Of a stretch of DNA of 58,584 nucleotides, positions 24,953-32,792 are shown one piece after another. Source of the DNA: Saccharopolyspora aridisoli (GTDB taxonomy: Bacteria > Actinomycetota > Actinomycetes > Mycobacteriales > Pseudonocardiaceae); assembly GCF_004348445.1 (NCBI RefSeq), contig NZ_SMKV01000035.1:1-58584 (forward strand). Reading direction: 5' to 3'. The notes under the pieces were generated by a model. That model was not told where the DNA came from and did no database searches. It worked only from the letters and a program-made list of their open reading frames with translations. Made by a program: the position numbers and the translations under genes. How positions within the stretch are numbered: position 1 is the first letter of the stretch; each line of letters starts with the position of its first letter.

Positions 24953-26121
24953 GTCGGTGCCTCCTCGACGGCCGAGCTCCCCACGCTCTCCAGGCGGCCG
25001 TCGACCAGGTGGTACCGGTTGAAGCGCTCCGCCAGCTCACCGGCCTTGGCGTGCCGGAACCAGACCCGGTCCCCGATGCGCAGGCCGCGCGCCGGCGCAC
25101 CGGTCACCGGCGTCTGCACCTCACCGGCACCCTCGGCCCCCAGCAGGCTCAGGCCGTTCGGCCAGTGCGGTGCCGGAACTCGGTCCGCGCCGGGCGGCCC
25201 TGATGCGATGTAGCCGCCGCCGAACAACGTCGCGATGCGCCTGGCCGGTCGGTGCACCACAGGCAGGGCGTAGAGCACGGCCGGGCGCGGCTGGAAAGCG
25301 CGGTAGGCGTCGAACAAGGTCGGGCCGATCAGCCCGGAGCCCGCCGCGACCTCGGTGATGATCCCGGCCTCCACCGCGGTCCGCTCCAGGCTGCCGGTGC
25401 CGCCGCCGTTGACGAACTGCAGATCCGCGACCTCGCGGACCTCGCGCACCACCGCCGCGCGTCGCTGCGCCAGCTCGGCGGCGGAGCGGCGCTGGATGCC
25501 GCGCAGCAGCGCCCCGCGCAGCGGTCTGCCGGGCGGGGCATCGCCGAGCCCTGCGATCTGGCCCTCGTAGGCCATCAACCCCACCAGCTCGAACCCCGCG
25601 CGCCGCTGGGCGGATTCGGCGAACCGCCGCACCTGCGCCGGGGTGTGCAGCGGGGACCGCCGGGTGCCGATGTGCACCCCGGGCACCGGCCGCCACGAGA
25701 CGTCGACCTCGACGCACAGCCGGATGTGCGGTCGGTCGCGCCCGACCGCGACGTCGATGAGGTCCAGGTGATCGGTCGAGTCGACCACGACGCTGATCGC
25801 CGCTGCGGCGGACGGGTTCGCGGCGAGCTCCCGCAGCGCGAAGCGGTCCGCGGTCGGGTAGGCGACGAGGATGTCGTCGCTGATGCCTTCGCCGTGCAAC
25901 CACAGGGCTTCGGCCAGGGAGTAGCACATCAGGCCCGAGTAGCCCTCGATCCGAAGCGCGCGGGCGATGAGCTCCCGGCACCGAACGGATTTCGTGGCGA
26001 TCCGGATCGGCACACCGGCCGCGCGGTGCACCATGTCCTGGGCGTTGTGGTCGAAGGCTGCCAAGTCCACCGCTACGAACGGTGCCTCGATTCCGCTGGT
26101 GATCTCGTCGATCCGGCGCAC
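24922..26121 (-). CDS. PLP-dependent amino acid deaminase/aldolase (D-threonine aldolase-like, alanine racemase fold)
   Basis: Fold-type III PLP enzyme, 399 residues. Seen: N-terminal TIM-barrel start APFVAVDLAAFDHNAQDMV; the PLP lysine in RIATKSVRC (about residue 43); CYSLAEALWL; LCVEVDVSWRPVPGVHIGTR; LVGLMAYEGQIAGLGD; the phosphate-binding Gly run FVNGGGTGSL; and C-terminal RIGDRVWFRHAKAGELAERF, as in D-threonine aldolase and D-serine dehydratase-type proteins. Likely acts on a D-amino acid or beta-hydroxy amino acid; the substrate is unknown. GTG start 95 nt from the divergent lactone oxidase, with a perfect palindrome in between, and convergent 31-nt overlap with tetR. Confidence 0.88.
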   Translation of the reverse strand: MRRIDEITSGIEAPFVAVDLAAFDHNAQDMVHRAAGVPIRIATKSVRCRELIARALRIEGYSGLMCYSLAEALWLHGEGISDDILVAYPTADRFALRELAANPSAAAAISVVVDSTDHLDLIDVAVGRDRPHIRLCVEVDVSWRPVPGVHIGTRRSPLHTPAQVRRFAESAQRRAGFELVGLMAYEGQIAGLGDAPPGRPLRGALLRGIQRRSAAELAQRRAAVVREVREVADLQFVNGGGTGSLERTAVEAGIITEVAAGSGLIGPTLFDAYRAFQPRPAVLYALPVVHRPARRIATLFGGGYIASGPPGADRVPAPHWPNGLSLLGAEGAGEVQTPVTGAPARGLRIGDRVWFRHAKAGELAERFNRYHLVDGRLESVGSSAVEEAPTYRGEGKSFG

Positions 26122-26148
26122 GCCGACAACCGTATGCCGATGGGCCTT

Positions 26149-26173
26149 GTTATGTGAATCGGTTTCACATAAC
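26149..26173. promoter_or_regulatory. perfect 25-nt operator-like palindrome between divergent genes
   Basis: GTTATGTGAA, 5-nt spacer TCGGT, then TTCACATAAC: two perfect 10-nt arms in an AT-rich patch of otherwise very GC-rich DNA. It lies 28 nt upstream of the aldolase-like GTG and 44 nt upstream of the oxidase ATG, where a repressor would cover both promoters. Size and symmetry fit a TetR- or GntR-type site. Confidence 0.75.
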
Positions 26174-26216
26174 TTCAGCCCATCGCGCCGACCACCTCAC
26201 CCATTGGAGGCCCGGC

Positions 26217-27551
26217 ATGCAGCGTGCTCCGGCCACCGCACGTCCGTGGACCAACTGGGGCCGCACGACCACCGCGCACCCGGCGCGGGTCGTCGCCCCA
26301 CGAGACACCACCGAAGCCGCCGAAGCGATCCGCGCCGCGACCCGGGTGGGCCTGCGGGTGCGGCCGATCGGTTCCGGGCACTCGTTCTCGGCCGTGGCCT
26401 CGCCGGAATCCGGTGTGGCGCTGGACCTCCGGCACTGGTCGGGGATCATCCACGCCGACCCGTCGACCGGCCTGGTCACCGCGCACGGCGGCACTCCGCT
26501 GCACGTGCTCAACGCCGAGCTCGACTCGCTGGGCCTGGCGATGGCCAACCTAGGCGACATCGACCAGCAGACCATCGCAGGCGCCATCTCCACCGGAACG
26601 CACGGCACCGGAGCGGGTCTCGGCGGTCTGGCCACGCAGGTGGAGGCGCTGGAACTGCTGCTCGCCGACGGTTCAGAGGTGCGCTGCTCTGCGACCGAGA
26701 ACCCCGAGCTGTTCGCCGCAGGCAGGCTCGGCCTGGGCGCGCTCGGCGTGATCACCACCGTGACGCTGCGCTGCGTCCCCGCGTTCACGCTGGCTGCCGA
26801 GGAGCGTCCGGCGCCGCTGGAGGAAGTGATCGCCGACTTCCGCGGGCTCGCCGAGACCAACGACCACTTCGAGTTCCACTGGTTCCCCCACAGCCGCAAC
26901 GCCATGGTCAAGCGCAACAACCGGCATCCGGGACCGCCGCGCCCGCTGCACCCCGTGCGGAACTTCCTGGAGTACGAGGTGTTGGAGAACCGCCTGTTCG
27001 GCGCGGTCTGCGGGATCGGGAAGGCGGTTCCCCGGCTGGTCCGGCCGCTGAACCGGTTCTGCGCCGCGACCTGGTCGGCCCGCAGCTACCAGGACCGCTC
27101 GTTCCGGGTGTTCACCACGCCGCGCCGGATCCGGTTCGTGGAGACCGAGTACGCGTTCCCCCGCGAGATCGTCCCGGACGTGGTGCGCGAACTGCGCGAG
27201 GTCGCCGGGCGGCTGGCCGACCCGGTGATGTTCCCGGTGGAGGTGCGGGTCGCCCGAGCCGACGACGTGTGGCTGTCCACCGCTCACGGCCGCGACACCG
27301 GCTACATCGCGGTGCACCAGTTCCTGGGGATGCCCTACCGGCACTTCTTCGACGCCTTCGAGGCGATCGCCCGGGACGCGGGCGGGCGACCGCACTGGGG
27401 GAAGATGCACCGCCTGGACGCGACGGCGTTGTCCGGCGTTTACCCCCGGTTCAACGAGTTTCGGCAGGTCCGCGCCTCGGTGGATCCGGGCGGGGTCTTC
27501 CACAACTCGTACCTCGACCGCGTCCTGGGGCCTGTGGATAACTCGAACTGA
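26217..27551 (+). CDS. D-arabinono-1,4-lactone oxidase family FAD-binding protein
   Basis: Flavoprotein of the aldonolactone oxidase/VAO family, about 444 residues. Seen: FAD-binding PCMH domain with RVVAPRDTTEAAEAIRAA, and PIGSGHSFSAVA, whose His usually carries covalent FAD; MANLGDIDQQTIAGAISTGT and LGLGALGVIT; C-terminal ALO domain ending HWGKMHRLD, YPRFNEFRQVRASVDPGGVF and NSYL. Oxidises a sugar lactone or polyol with O2 or another acceptor; the natural substrate is open. Start chosen at the ATG with GGAGG 6 nt upstream; an upstream in-frame ATG (26154) falls inside the palindrome. The final codons contain a perfect DnaA box (27533–27541). Its stop abuts the next, convergent gene. Confidence 0.92.
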   Translation: MQRAPATARPWTNWGRTTTAHPARVVAPRDTTEAAEAIRAATRVGLRVRPIGSGHSFSAVASPESGVALDLRHWSGIIHADPSTGLVTAHGGTPLHVLNAELDSLGLAMANLGDIDQQTIAGAISTGTHGTGAGLGGLATQVEALELLLADGSEVRCSATENPELFAAGRLGLGALGVITTVTLRCVPAFTLAAEERPAPLEEVIADFRGLAETNDHFEFHWFPHSRNAMVKRNNRHPGPPRPLHPVRNFLEYEVLENRLFGAVCGIGKAVPRLVRPLNRFCAATWSARSYQDRSFRVFTTPRRIRFVETEYAFPREIVPDVVRELREVAGRLADPVMFPVEVRVARADDVWLSTAHGRDTGYIAVHQFLGMPYRHFFDAFEAIARDAGGRPHWGKMHRLDATALSGVYPRFNEFRQVRASVDPGGVFHNSYLDRVLGPVDNSN

Positions 27552-28208
27552 TTACCCCGCCGCGGCACGCACCGCGTCGGTGATCGCAACGTCACCGCCG
27601 ACGAGTTCCAACGCCCGTCCGGCTGTCCCCGGTTCGAGCAGCAGCGCCGCCAGAACGGCGGCCACGTCGCGGCGCGTGACCTCGTCCCGACCGACCTCCT
27701 CGGCCAACGCGACCCGGCCGGTCGGCTCGTCGTCGGTGAGCCGTCCCGGGCGCAGGATCGTCCACTGGAGATCGCGCCCCCGCAGGTCTTCCTCGGCCGC
27801 CCGCTTGGCGTCCAAGTAGGCCCCGAACACCGGGTCCACGTCGGGTGGGTTGGGGGTGCGGGTGCCCATCGAGCTCACCTGCACGAAACGTCGAATTCCG
27901 GCCTGTTGACAGGCATCCGCGAGCAGTGCGGAGGCTCCGCGGTCCACTGTGTCCTTGCGCGCAGCACCGCTTCCGGGACCCGCCCCCGCGAGGAACACGG
28001 CGGCGTCCACTCCGGACAACCGATCCGCCAGCTCGGCCGCTCCGGTGCTCTCCATATCGAGCACCAGGGGCTCGACGCCGTCGGCTTCGAGGTCGGCGGC
28101 GTGGTCGGGGTTGCGGATGATTCCCAGGACTTGATCGCCCCGTTCGGAGAGCAGTCGGCCGAGCGGCCGAGCGATCTTCCCGTGGGCCCCGGCGATGACG
28201 ATGCGCAT
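27552..28208 (-). CDS. NAD(P)H-binding SDR-like protein
   Basis: Atypical short-chain dehydrogenase (NAD(P)-binding, NmrA-like) of 218 residues. Seen: Rossmann glycine motif IAGAHGKIARPLGRLL at the N-terminus, LDMESTGA, AVFLAGAGPGSGA, RFVQVSSMG, and ILRPGRLTDDEPTG. The Tyr/Lys pair of classical SDRs is not obvious (AYLDAKRAAEE is the closest). Such proteins often act as redox sensors or flavin/NADPH reductases; here the role is unknown. Stop codon directly abuts the lactone oxidase stop on the other strand. Confidence 0.88.
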   Translation of the reverse strand: MRIVIAGAHGKIARPLGRLLSERGDQVLGIIRNPDHAADLEADGVEPLVLDMESTGAAELADRLSGVDAAVFLAGAGPGSGAARKDTVDRGASALLADACQQAGIRRFVQVSSMGTRTPNPPDVDPVFGAYLDAKRAAEEDLRGRDLQWTILRPGRLTDDEPTGRVALAEEVGRDEVTRRDVAAVLAALLLEPGTAGRALELVGGDVAITDAVRAAAG

Positions 28209-28255
28209 GTCCTCACGGTATGCCCGATGCCGCTGCTCGACCGTTCAAGCAGGGC

Positions 28256-28311
28256 TGTGGACAACTCTCGATTCCTGGGGACAACACACCTGTGGACCCA
28301 CCTGTGGACAA
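28256..28311. promoter_or_regulatory. cluster of DnaA boxes outside oriC
   Basis: TGTGGACAA (reverse TTGTCCACA) at 28256–28264 and again at 28303–28311, plus TGTGGACCC at 28291 and GGGGACAA at 28277. All lie in one orientation in the gap upstream of the NAD(P)-binding protein. A perfect TTATCCACA-type box lies 720 bp away at 27533. Candidate DnaA-binding, titration or regulatory site. Confidence 0.6.
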
Positions 28312-28442
28312 CTCCGCGAGAGGTCTCGAGCGGCGTCGGCGGACGGAGCCCGCCCACGCTGCGCGGTAGCGTGGTCCGGGCGGGCATCCGTCCGCTCCTC
28401 TCCCCCTCCAGCAGGCAACCCCCGCCCGCTGTTCTGGAAAGT

Positions 28443-28482
28443 GCAGTTCCAGTTGAAGCCCCCCGGGTCCAACTGGAACTGC
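28443..28482 (-). terminator. inverted repeat / terminator candidate
   Basis: Perfect 13-nt arms GCAGTTCCAGTTG and CAACTGGAACTGC around a 14-nt GC-rich loop, followed by a second small GGCCCCC/GGGGCC repeat, just past the stop of the leftward gene at 28498. Probably its terminator. Confidence 0.6.
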
Positions 28483-28497
28483 GGCCCCCAGGGGCCT

Positions 28498-29139
28498 TCA
28501 GCTGCGCGACGGAGCTGGAGCTTCAGCCGACAGCAGTTGCTGGTAGACGACCTCGTTCACCCATCGCGAGACCGCGGTGTGCTCGACCGGCGGCGCGTCG
28601 TCGAGGCTGTGCCCCGGGAGCTCTTCGCGCACGTCATCACCGTCGGCGCTGAGCACCGCGATGCCGAACTGGCGGGCGCGGATCAGGCAGGTCTCGGCGA
28701 AGTCCGGCGCGACGGCCACGCTGCGCGGCACGACGATCGCCGCGTTGACGAATCGGGCGAACGGCACCGCGGCGGTCAGCGCGGTGCGCCAGTGGCGCGC
28801 CGGCGCGAGGACGCCGGTGATGCGGGCCGCGGGGGGTGGCACCCGGCCGTCCATCTCGGGCCAGACCCAGGTTGCGATCTCCGCGCGGTCCATGACCGGG
28901 CCGCTGGCGAAGACCAGGCGTTCGGCGTGGGCGTCGGGCACCAGTTCCGCGGTGGCGATGATCTGGCGTCCGAGCAACTTGACCGGCGGCAGCACGCTGC
29001 CGGTCCAGCCCATCGCGTCCACCGATCGCTGGGCGAGCCGACCCATGGAGGCGGCGTGCCCCAGCGGCGACCGGACCTGCGTGGTCGAGCAGGCTCGGAG
29101 CTCGTCTTCGGACCAGGCATGTCCCGGCATTGCGGTCAC
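28498..29139 (-). CDS. hypothetical protein
   Basis: About 213 residues, no family recognised. Seen: HAWSEDELRACSTTQVRSPL; a possible beta-rich middle (LLGRQIIATAELVPD, ERLVFASGP, TWVWPEM); and a C-terminal part with ICR-like alternation NAAIVVPRSVAVAPDFAETC, FGIAVLSADGDDV. No signal peptide or membrane span. Start set at a GTG preceded by GGGAGG at 9 nt spacing. It stands alone between a hairpin and the IclR gene, both on the same strand, with 345 nt before the IclR stop. Coding potential is good, function unknown. Confidence 0.65.
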   Translation of the reverse strand: MTAMPGHAWSEDELRACSTTQVRSPLGHAASMGRLAQRSVDAMGWTGSVLPPVKLLGRQIIATAELVPDAHAERLVFASGPVMDRAEIATWVWPEMDGRVPPPAARITGVLAPARHWRTALTAAVPFARFVNAAIVVPRSVAVAPDFAETCLIRARQFGIAVLSADGDDVREELPGHSLDDAPPVEHTAVSRWVNEVVYQQLLSAEAPAPSRS

Positions 29140-29484
29140 AGCTTTCCGCCTCCCTCGCGCTACGTGCACTCCGCGACTTCAACTTCCCCCGGCCACCGGT
29201 GCGGGGGCCATGTTGACTAAAACAGCTCCGAGGCGGTTCTGCGCTGCTCATCAGGGGTCGCTGCGATCGGCGGCGGGCAGCTGTCGGTGACCGGTCGACG
29301 AGTGACATGGGGGCTTCAGCCCCGCCATGCGGCCAAACAGGTGATTCCTACCCGACACCCGTACGACAACGCCTTCCGCCCATCATTCATGGCCTCGAAA
29401 ATCCCCGTATGATATCTGCGCCGGTTACGCGACCTGCACAAATGTACAGTTGACAGATTATTCGACTAGTAAGCGGAAGATTAT
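29140..29484. other. 345-nt intergenic region with an AT-rich patch
   Basis: No gene seen. Contains two small hairpins (a CCCCCG…CGGGGG pair near 29185–29210 and GGGGCTTCAGCCCC near 29310–29325) and, from about 29395 to 29484, a distinctly AT-rich stretch including TGCACAAATGTACA, compatible with a promoter or a regulator site for the leftward gene at 28498. Confidence 0.45.
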
Positions 29485-30273
29485 TCACCGCTGTAGCGCG
29501 TCGAGGTTGACCCGTTCGCCCTCAGCCAGCCGCTGTCGGATGCCCTCGGCCGCGGGCAGCAGCGAGCGGACGAGCCGGCTGACGTCGGCCCGAACGCTGT
29601 GGGCGACCACGCCGAGCGCCGCGACGACCGTTCCCGAGGTGTCGTGGACGGGCACGGCCACCGAGCAGTTCCCGAGCGTCATCTCCTCGTTGGCGGAGGC
29701 GTAGCCGCGCGTGCGCACGCCCTGGAGCTCGCGACCGAGCCGGCCGGGCTCGGTGATCGTGTAGGCGGTGTGCCGGGACAGCCCGGTCTCGCAGCAGGAG
29801 TGCAGAACGCTCGCGGGCGCGTGCGCGAGGAGGACCTTGCCGACCCCGGTCGCGTGCAGCGGCAGCCGCCCACCGGTCCTGGAGACGATGGGCACAGACG
29901 TGGGAGTCGTGAGCTTCTCCACGTACACGGCGTCGAGTTCGTCCCGGACCGCCAGGTGCACGTTGTCGTGAGTCGTTTCGCACAGCTCCTGCATGTAGGG
30001 CAGCGCGGCTTCGCGCAGCCGCCCGTTCACGGGGGCCAGCAATCCGATCTCCCACAACCGCAGGCCGATGACGTACCGGCCGTCGGGGTCGCGCTGCAGC
30101 GCACCCCAGAGCTCCAGCTCGCGCACCAGCCGGTGCGCGGTGGCCAGCGGGATGTCGGCCCGCTGCGCGATGGCCGTCAAGGTCAGCCGAGGGTGGTCCG
30201 CGTCGAAGGCGGTCAGCACGCTCAAAGCTCGAGCGGTCACCGACCGCCCAGGATCCCGACTGTTTCCCGCCAC
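29485..30273 (-). CDS. IclR family transcriptional regulator
   Basis: DNA-binding regulator, 262 residues. Seen: N-terminal winged helix-turn-helix RALSVLTAFDADHPRLTLTA then IAQRADIPLATAHRLVREL (about residues 12–60), followed by the IclR ligand-binding (GAF-like) domain: YVIGLRLWEIGLLA, VEKLTTPTSVPIVSRTG, LPLHATGVGKVLLAHAP, TLGNCSVAVPVHDTSGTV. Start chosen at a GTG 7 nt after GGAGG; an open frame continues upstream for another 104 codons but reads as low-complexity hydrophobic sequence. No catabolic gene neighbours it, so its target is not evident. Confidence 0.92.
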   Translation of the reverse strand: MAGNSRDPGRSVTARALSVLTAFDADHPRLTLTAIAQRADIPLATAHRLVRELELWGALQRDPDGRYVIGLRLWEIGLLAPVNGRLREAALPYMQELCETTHDNVHLAVRDELDAVYVEKLTTPTSVPIVSRTGGRLPLHATGVGKVLLAHAPASVLHSCCETGLSRHTAYTITEPGRLGRELQGVRTRGYASANEEMTLGNCSVAVPVHDTSGTVVAALGVVAHSVRADVSRLVRSLLPAAEGIRQRLAEGERVNLDALQR

Positions 30274-30597
30274 GAGGGCACCTCCGAGCCACAACCCCAG
30301 CCGGACTCCCCCACCCCAGCACACGAAGCACCCAACACCAAGAAAGATCACGAAGAGATTTCGCTCAACGCTGAACACCGCGAACACCCCCGAACCGACC
30401 AAGAACCAGCCCAGAAGGAGCGGACATGAGGAGGGGAAGAGCATGAGTGGGAGCAGGAGAACGCCCGAGACCGAAGGCCGAGCACAAGACTTCACGTGTG
30501 CAGGCCGAAGGAGAACCAAGGTGACAACCAGGGAGGACGAGCCCAGCGGCACCGTGGGGGCATGGGGGGTTCGACCCCCCAACATGACGACGAAGAA
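30274..30597. other. T-poor intergenic region with a T-arm-like hairpin
   Basis: Between about 30320 and 30540 the + strand is strikingly poor in T and rich in purines, with several GGAG-type motifs and short ATG-led frames (one of six codons at 30426). I see no protein I would defend. At 30564–30580 lies GGGGGG-TTCGA-CCCCCC, resembling a tRNA T-arm without the rest of a tRNA. Contains the promoter region of the leftward IclR gene. Confidence 0.45.
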
Positions 30598-30630
30598 AGC
30601 CCTACCGGCTCATGCTTCGCCGGTAGGGCT
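30598..30630 (-). terminator. terminator of tRNA-Leu
   Basis: Perfect 12-nt arms AGCCCTACCGGC and GCCGGTAGGGCT around a 9-nt loop, followed on the minus strand by TTTCTTC. It lies 8 nt past the tRNA-Leu 3' end. Confidence 0.85.
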
Positions 30631-30637
30631 TTCGGAG

Positions 30638-30720
30638 TGGGCGAGGAGGGAGTTGAACCCTCACGTCCTTTCGGACACACGGACCTGAACCGTGCGCGTC
30701 TGCCATTCCGCCACTCGCCC
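30638..30720 (-). tRNA. tRNA-Leu (CAG anticodon)
   Basis: 83-nt class II tRNA. Acceptor GGGCGAG pairs with CTCGCCC, the D-arm includes GGCGGAATGGCAGACGC, the anticodon arm is CACGG-TTCAGGT-CCGTG, a long variable arm follows (GTCCGAAAGGAC), then T-arm GAGGG-TTCAACT-CCCTC. CCA is not encoded. The discriminator base is A, as in leucine tRNAs. Followed by an intrinsic terminator. Confidence 0.97.
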
Positions 30721-30936
30721 GTGGCACGATGAGAAGCTTAGCTTGCAGCCTTCCACCGCTGGGCACCGGGGTGAACTCTCGCTCTTCCCCGCTGCCCTGT
30801 TGGCGGAAAGAAGATTAGCACGGCCCTGAGAGGGGTCTGCGCAGGGGGGTCAGGAAGTTGGGAGCAGGGCGGTGTCGCGGGCCGTGGGCCCAGATACGAT
30901 GGTCGGCAGAAGTCGTACGCGTGGAGGGATATTGCC

Positions 30937-32283
30937 GTGGGCCTCGTGCAGCGCTTTGAGCGCCGGATCGAAGGCATCGTCGGTAATGGCTTTGCGCGCG
31001 TGTTCGGCGGGAACGTAGTTCCGCAGGAAGTGGCCCAGGCCTTGCAGCGAGATGCTGAGCTGAAGGTCAGGGAGCTTGCCGGTGGCCGGTTGCTCGCTTG
31101 TAACCACTACGTTGTGCAATTGAGCCCGTCGGACCATGATCGGCTCACCGGCGATGAGGACCGGGTGACGGACCTCCTCGCCGACTGCGTTCAAGAGCAC
31201 CTCACCGAGCAGGGGTGGGACACATATGGTGACGTCGTAGTCTCCCTGGAGCGCTCTGAAACGCTGCACACGGGACAGTTTCGAATCAGTTCGACCGTCG
31301 ACCCCGATGTAACTCGACGGCCGACACAACCGCGTACCGCAGGAGACCGACCCATGAGCCAGCCACCAGGCCACTACCCCCAGGGAGATCCGTACAACCA
31401 GCAGGGGCAGTACGGCTACGACCAGGGATACGGCCAAGGCCAGGACCCCAACTACGGCTACGGTCAGCAGCCCGGCTACGGTCAGCAGCCCGGCTACGAC
31501 CAGCAGGGTTACGGTCAGCAGCAGGGCTACGGTCAGCAGCCCGGCTACGACCAGCAGGGCGGGTACGGCCAGCCGCCGCAGCCCGGCTACGACCAGGGCT
31601 ACGCACAGCAGCCCGGCTACGACCAGGGTTATGGGCAGCCGCCGCAGCAGCCCGGCTACGACCAGGGTTACGGCCAGCCGCCGCAGCAGCCCGGTTTCGA
31701 CCAGGGTTATGGGCAGCCGCCGCAGCCCGGCTACGACCAGGGCTACGGGCAGCCGCCGCAGGGTTACGCACAGCAGCCCGGCTACGACCAGGGCTACGGG
31801 CAGCCCCAGCAGGGTTTCGACCAGGGCTACCCGCAGCAGCCCGGTTACGACCAGGGCTACGGCCAGCCGGGTGGTGCTTACCCGCAGAGCGCTCCGGGCG
31901 GTTTCCCGGACCAGGCCGGTTACGCCCAGCCCGGCGGCGGCTACCCGCAGAGCGCTCCGGGCGGTTACCCGGCTGGTGGTCCTCGTGGTCAGATGACCGC
32001 CACGCTGCACCTGGACGACGGTTCGAACCGCTCGTACACGCTGCAGCAGGGCTCGAACATCATCGGCCGCGGACAGGAAGGCCAGTTCCGCCTGCCCGAC
32101 ACGGGGGTCTCGCGCAAGCACATCGAGATCACCTGGGATGGTCAGAGCGCGATGCTGGCTGATCTCGGTTCGACGAACGGCACCACGGTGAATGGCACTC
32201 CGGTGCAGACTTGGCAGTTGGCAGATGGTGACGTGATCAGGGTCGGGCATTCGTCCCTGGTCTTCCGCGCCCAGCAGGGCTGA
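30937..32283 (+). CDS. fhaA: FhaA: DUF3662 and FHA domain protein
   Basis: Forkhead-associated scaffold of the PknA/PknB signalling operon; in mycobacteria FhaA binds phosphorylated MviN and restrains peptidoglycan synthesis. Seen: N-terminal DUF3662 domain (about 1–125; [20 protein letters not shown] then [15 protein letters not shown]); a very long Tyr/Gly/Gln/Pro tandem-repeat linker (about 145–345, unit [11 protein letters not shown]); a C-terminal FHA domain with [28 protein letters not shown] and [11 protein letters not shown], holding the phosphothreonine-binding Arg, Ser and Asn. GTG start 8 nt after GGAGGG. First gene of the operon fhaA-fhaB-pstP-rodA-pbpA-pknA-pknB. Confidence 0.95.
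   Translation: MGLVQRFERRIEGIVGNGFARVFGGNVVPQEVAQALQRDAELKVRELAGGRLLACNHYVVQLSPSDHDRLTGDEDRVTDLLADCVQEHLTEQGWDTYGDVVVSLERSETLHTGQFRISSTVDPDVTRRPTQPRTAGDRPMSQPPGHYPQGDPYNQQGQYGYDQGYGQGQDPNYGYGQQPGYGQQPGYDQQGYGQQQGYGQQPGYDQQGGYGQPPQPGYDQGYAQQPGYDQGYGQPPQQPGYDQGYGQPPQQPGFDQGYGQPPQPGYDQGYGQPPQGYAQQPGYDQGYGQPQQGFDQGYPQQPGYDQGYGQPGGAYPQSAPGGFPDQAGYAQPGGGYPQSAPGGYPAGGPRGQMTATLHLDDGSNRSYTLQQGSNIIGRGQEGQFRLPDTGVSRKHIEITWDGQSAMLADLGSTNGTTVNGTPVQTWQLADGDVIRVGHSSLVFRAQQG
31385..31965 (+). repeat. in-frame tandem repeat encoding the FhaA linker
   Basis: Degenerate repeats of about 21–45 nt built on the peptide [13 protein letters not shown] or [11 protein letters not shown], roughly 15–18 copies, ending in two PQSAPGG units. 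It encodes an uncharged, tyrosine- and glutamine-rich, intrinsically disordered segment. Slippage-prone; length probably varies between strains. Confidence 0.85.
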
Positions 32284-32330
32284 GCGCGGATCGCCGATCC
32301 CCCGAATACGAGTAGGAGCGTTCACAACAA

Positions 32331-32792
32331 GTGCCGGAGCTGGTTATTCAGCTGACCAGAGCAGGGTTTCTCGCCCTGCTCTGGTTGTTCGTGCTGGCTG
32401 CGCTTCGCGTGGTTCGTTCAGATCTCTACTCCGCGTCGGGGATGCGAGTCCCGATGCCAGGTGCGAGTCGGGCCCCGGGCAAAGCCCGGGGCAAGAGCAA
32501 GGCGCCCCGCCAGATGGTGGTGACGCACGGCGCTCTCGCCGGCACGCGCATTTCCCTGGACGGCCGGCCGATCCTGATCGGCCGAGCCGATGACTCCACG
32601 TTGGTGCTGGACGACGACTACGCGTCGACCCGGCACGCTCGGTTGTCGCTTCGCGGCTCCGATTGGTACGTGGAGGATCTAGGCTCCACTAACGGCACAT
32701 ACCTCGATCGGGCGAAGGTCACGGGGCCGACCAAGGTCCCGCTCGGCGTTCCGATCAGAATCGGCAAGACGGTGATCGAGCTGCGCTCATGA
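32331..32792 (+). CDS. fhaB: FhaB (FipA): membrane-anchored FHA domain protein
   Basis: 153-residue FHA protein; in mycobacteria FhaB/FipA links PknA/PknB phosphorylation to FtsZ and division. Seen: one N-terminal transmembrane helix (about 10–27, LTRAGFLALLWLFVLAALRV), a basic Pro/Lys/Arg linker, and an FHA domain with LIGRADDSTLVLDDDYASTR, ARLSLRGSDWYVEDLG and STNGTYLDR, retaining the Arg, Ser/Thr and Asn used in phosphothreonine binding. GTG start, 47 nt after fhaA. Its stop overlaps the pstP start ATG by 4 nt. Confidence 0.95.
   Translation: MPELVIQLTRAGFLALLWLFVLAALRVVRSDLYSASGMRVPMPGASRAPGKARGKSKAPRQMVVTHGALAGTRISLDGRPILIGRADDSTLVLDDDYASTRHARLSLRGSDWYVEDLGSTNGTYLDRAKVTGPTKVPLGVPIRIGKTVIELRS

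Noticed and set aside
30426..30688. Possible short + strand protein running through the region antisense to tRNA-Leu
   Set aside because: It reads across the terminator and tRNA, a known source of false small-protein annotations.
31286..31771. Minus-strand frame with [10 protein letters not shown] repeats
   Set aside because: Reverse reading of the FhaA linker repeat; repetitive only because the coding repeat is.
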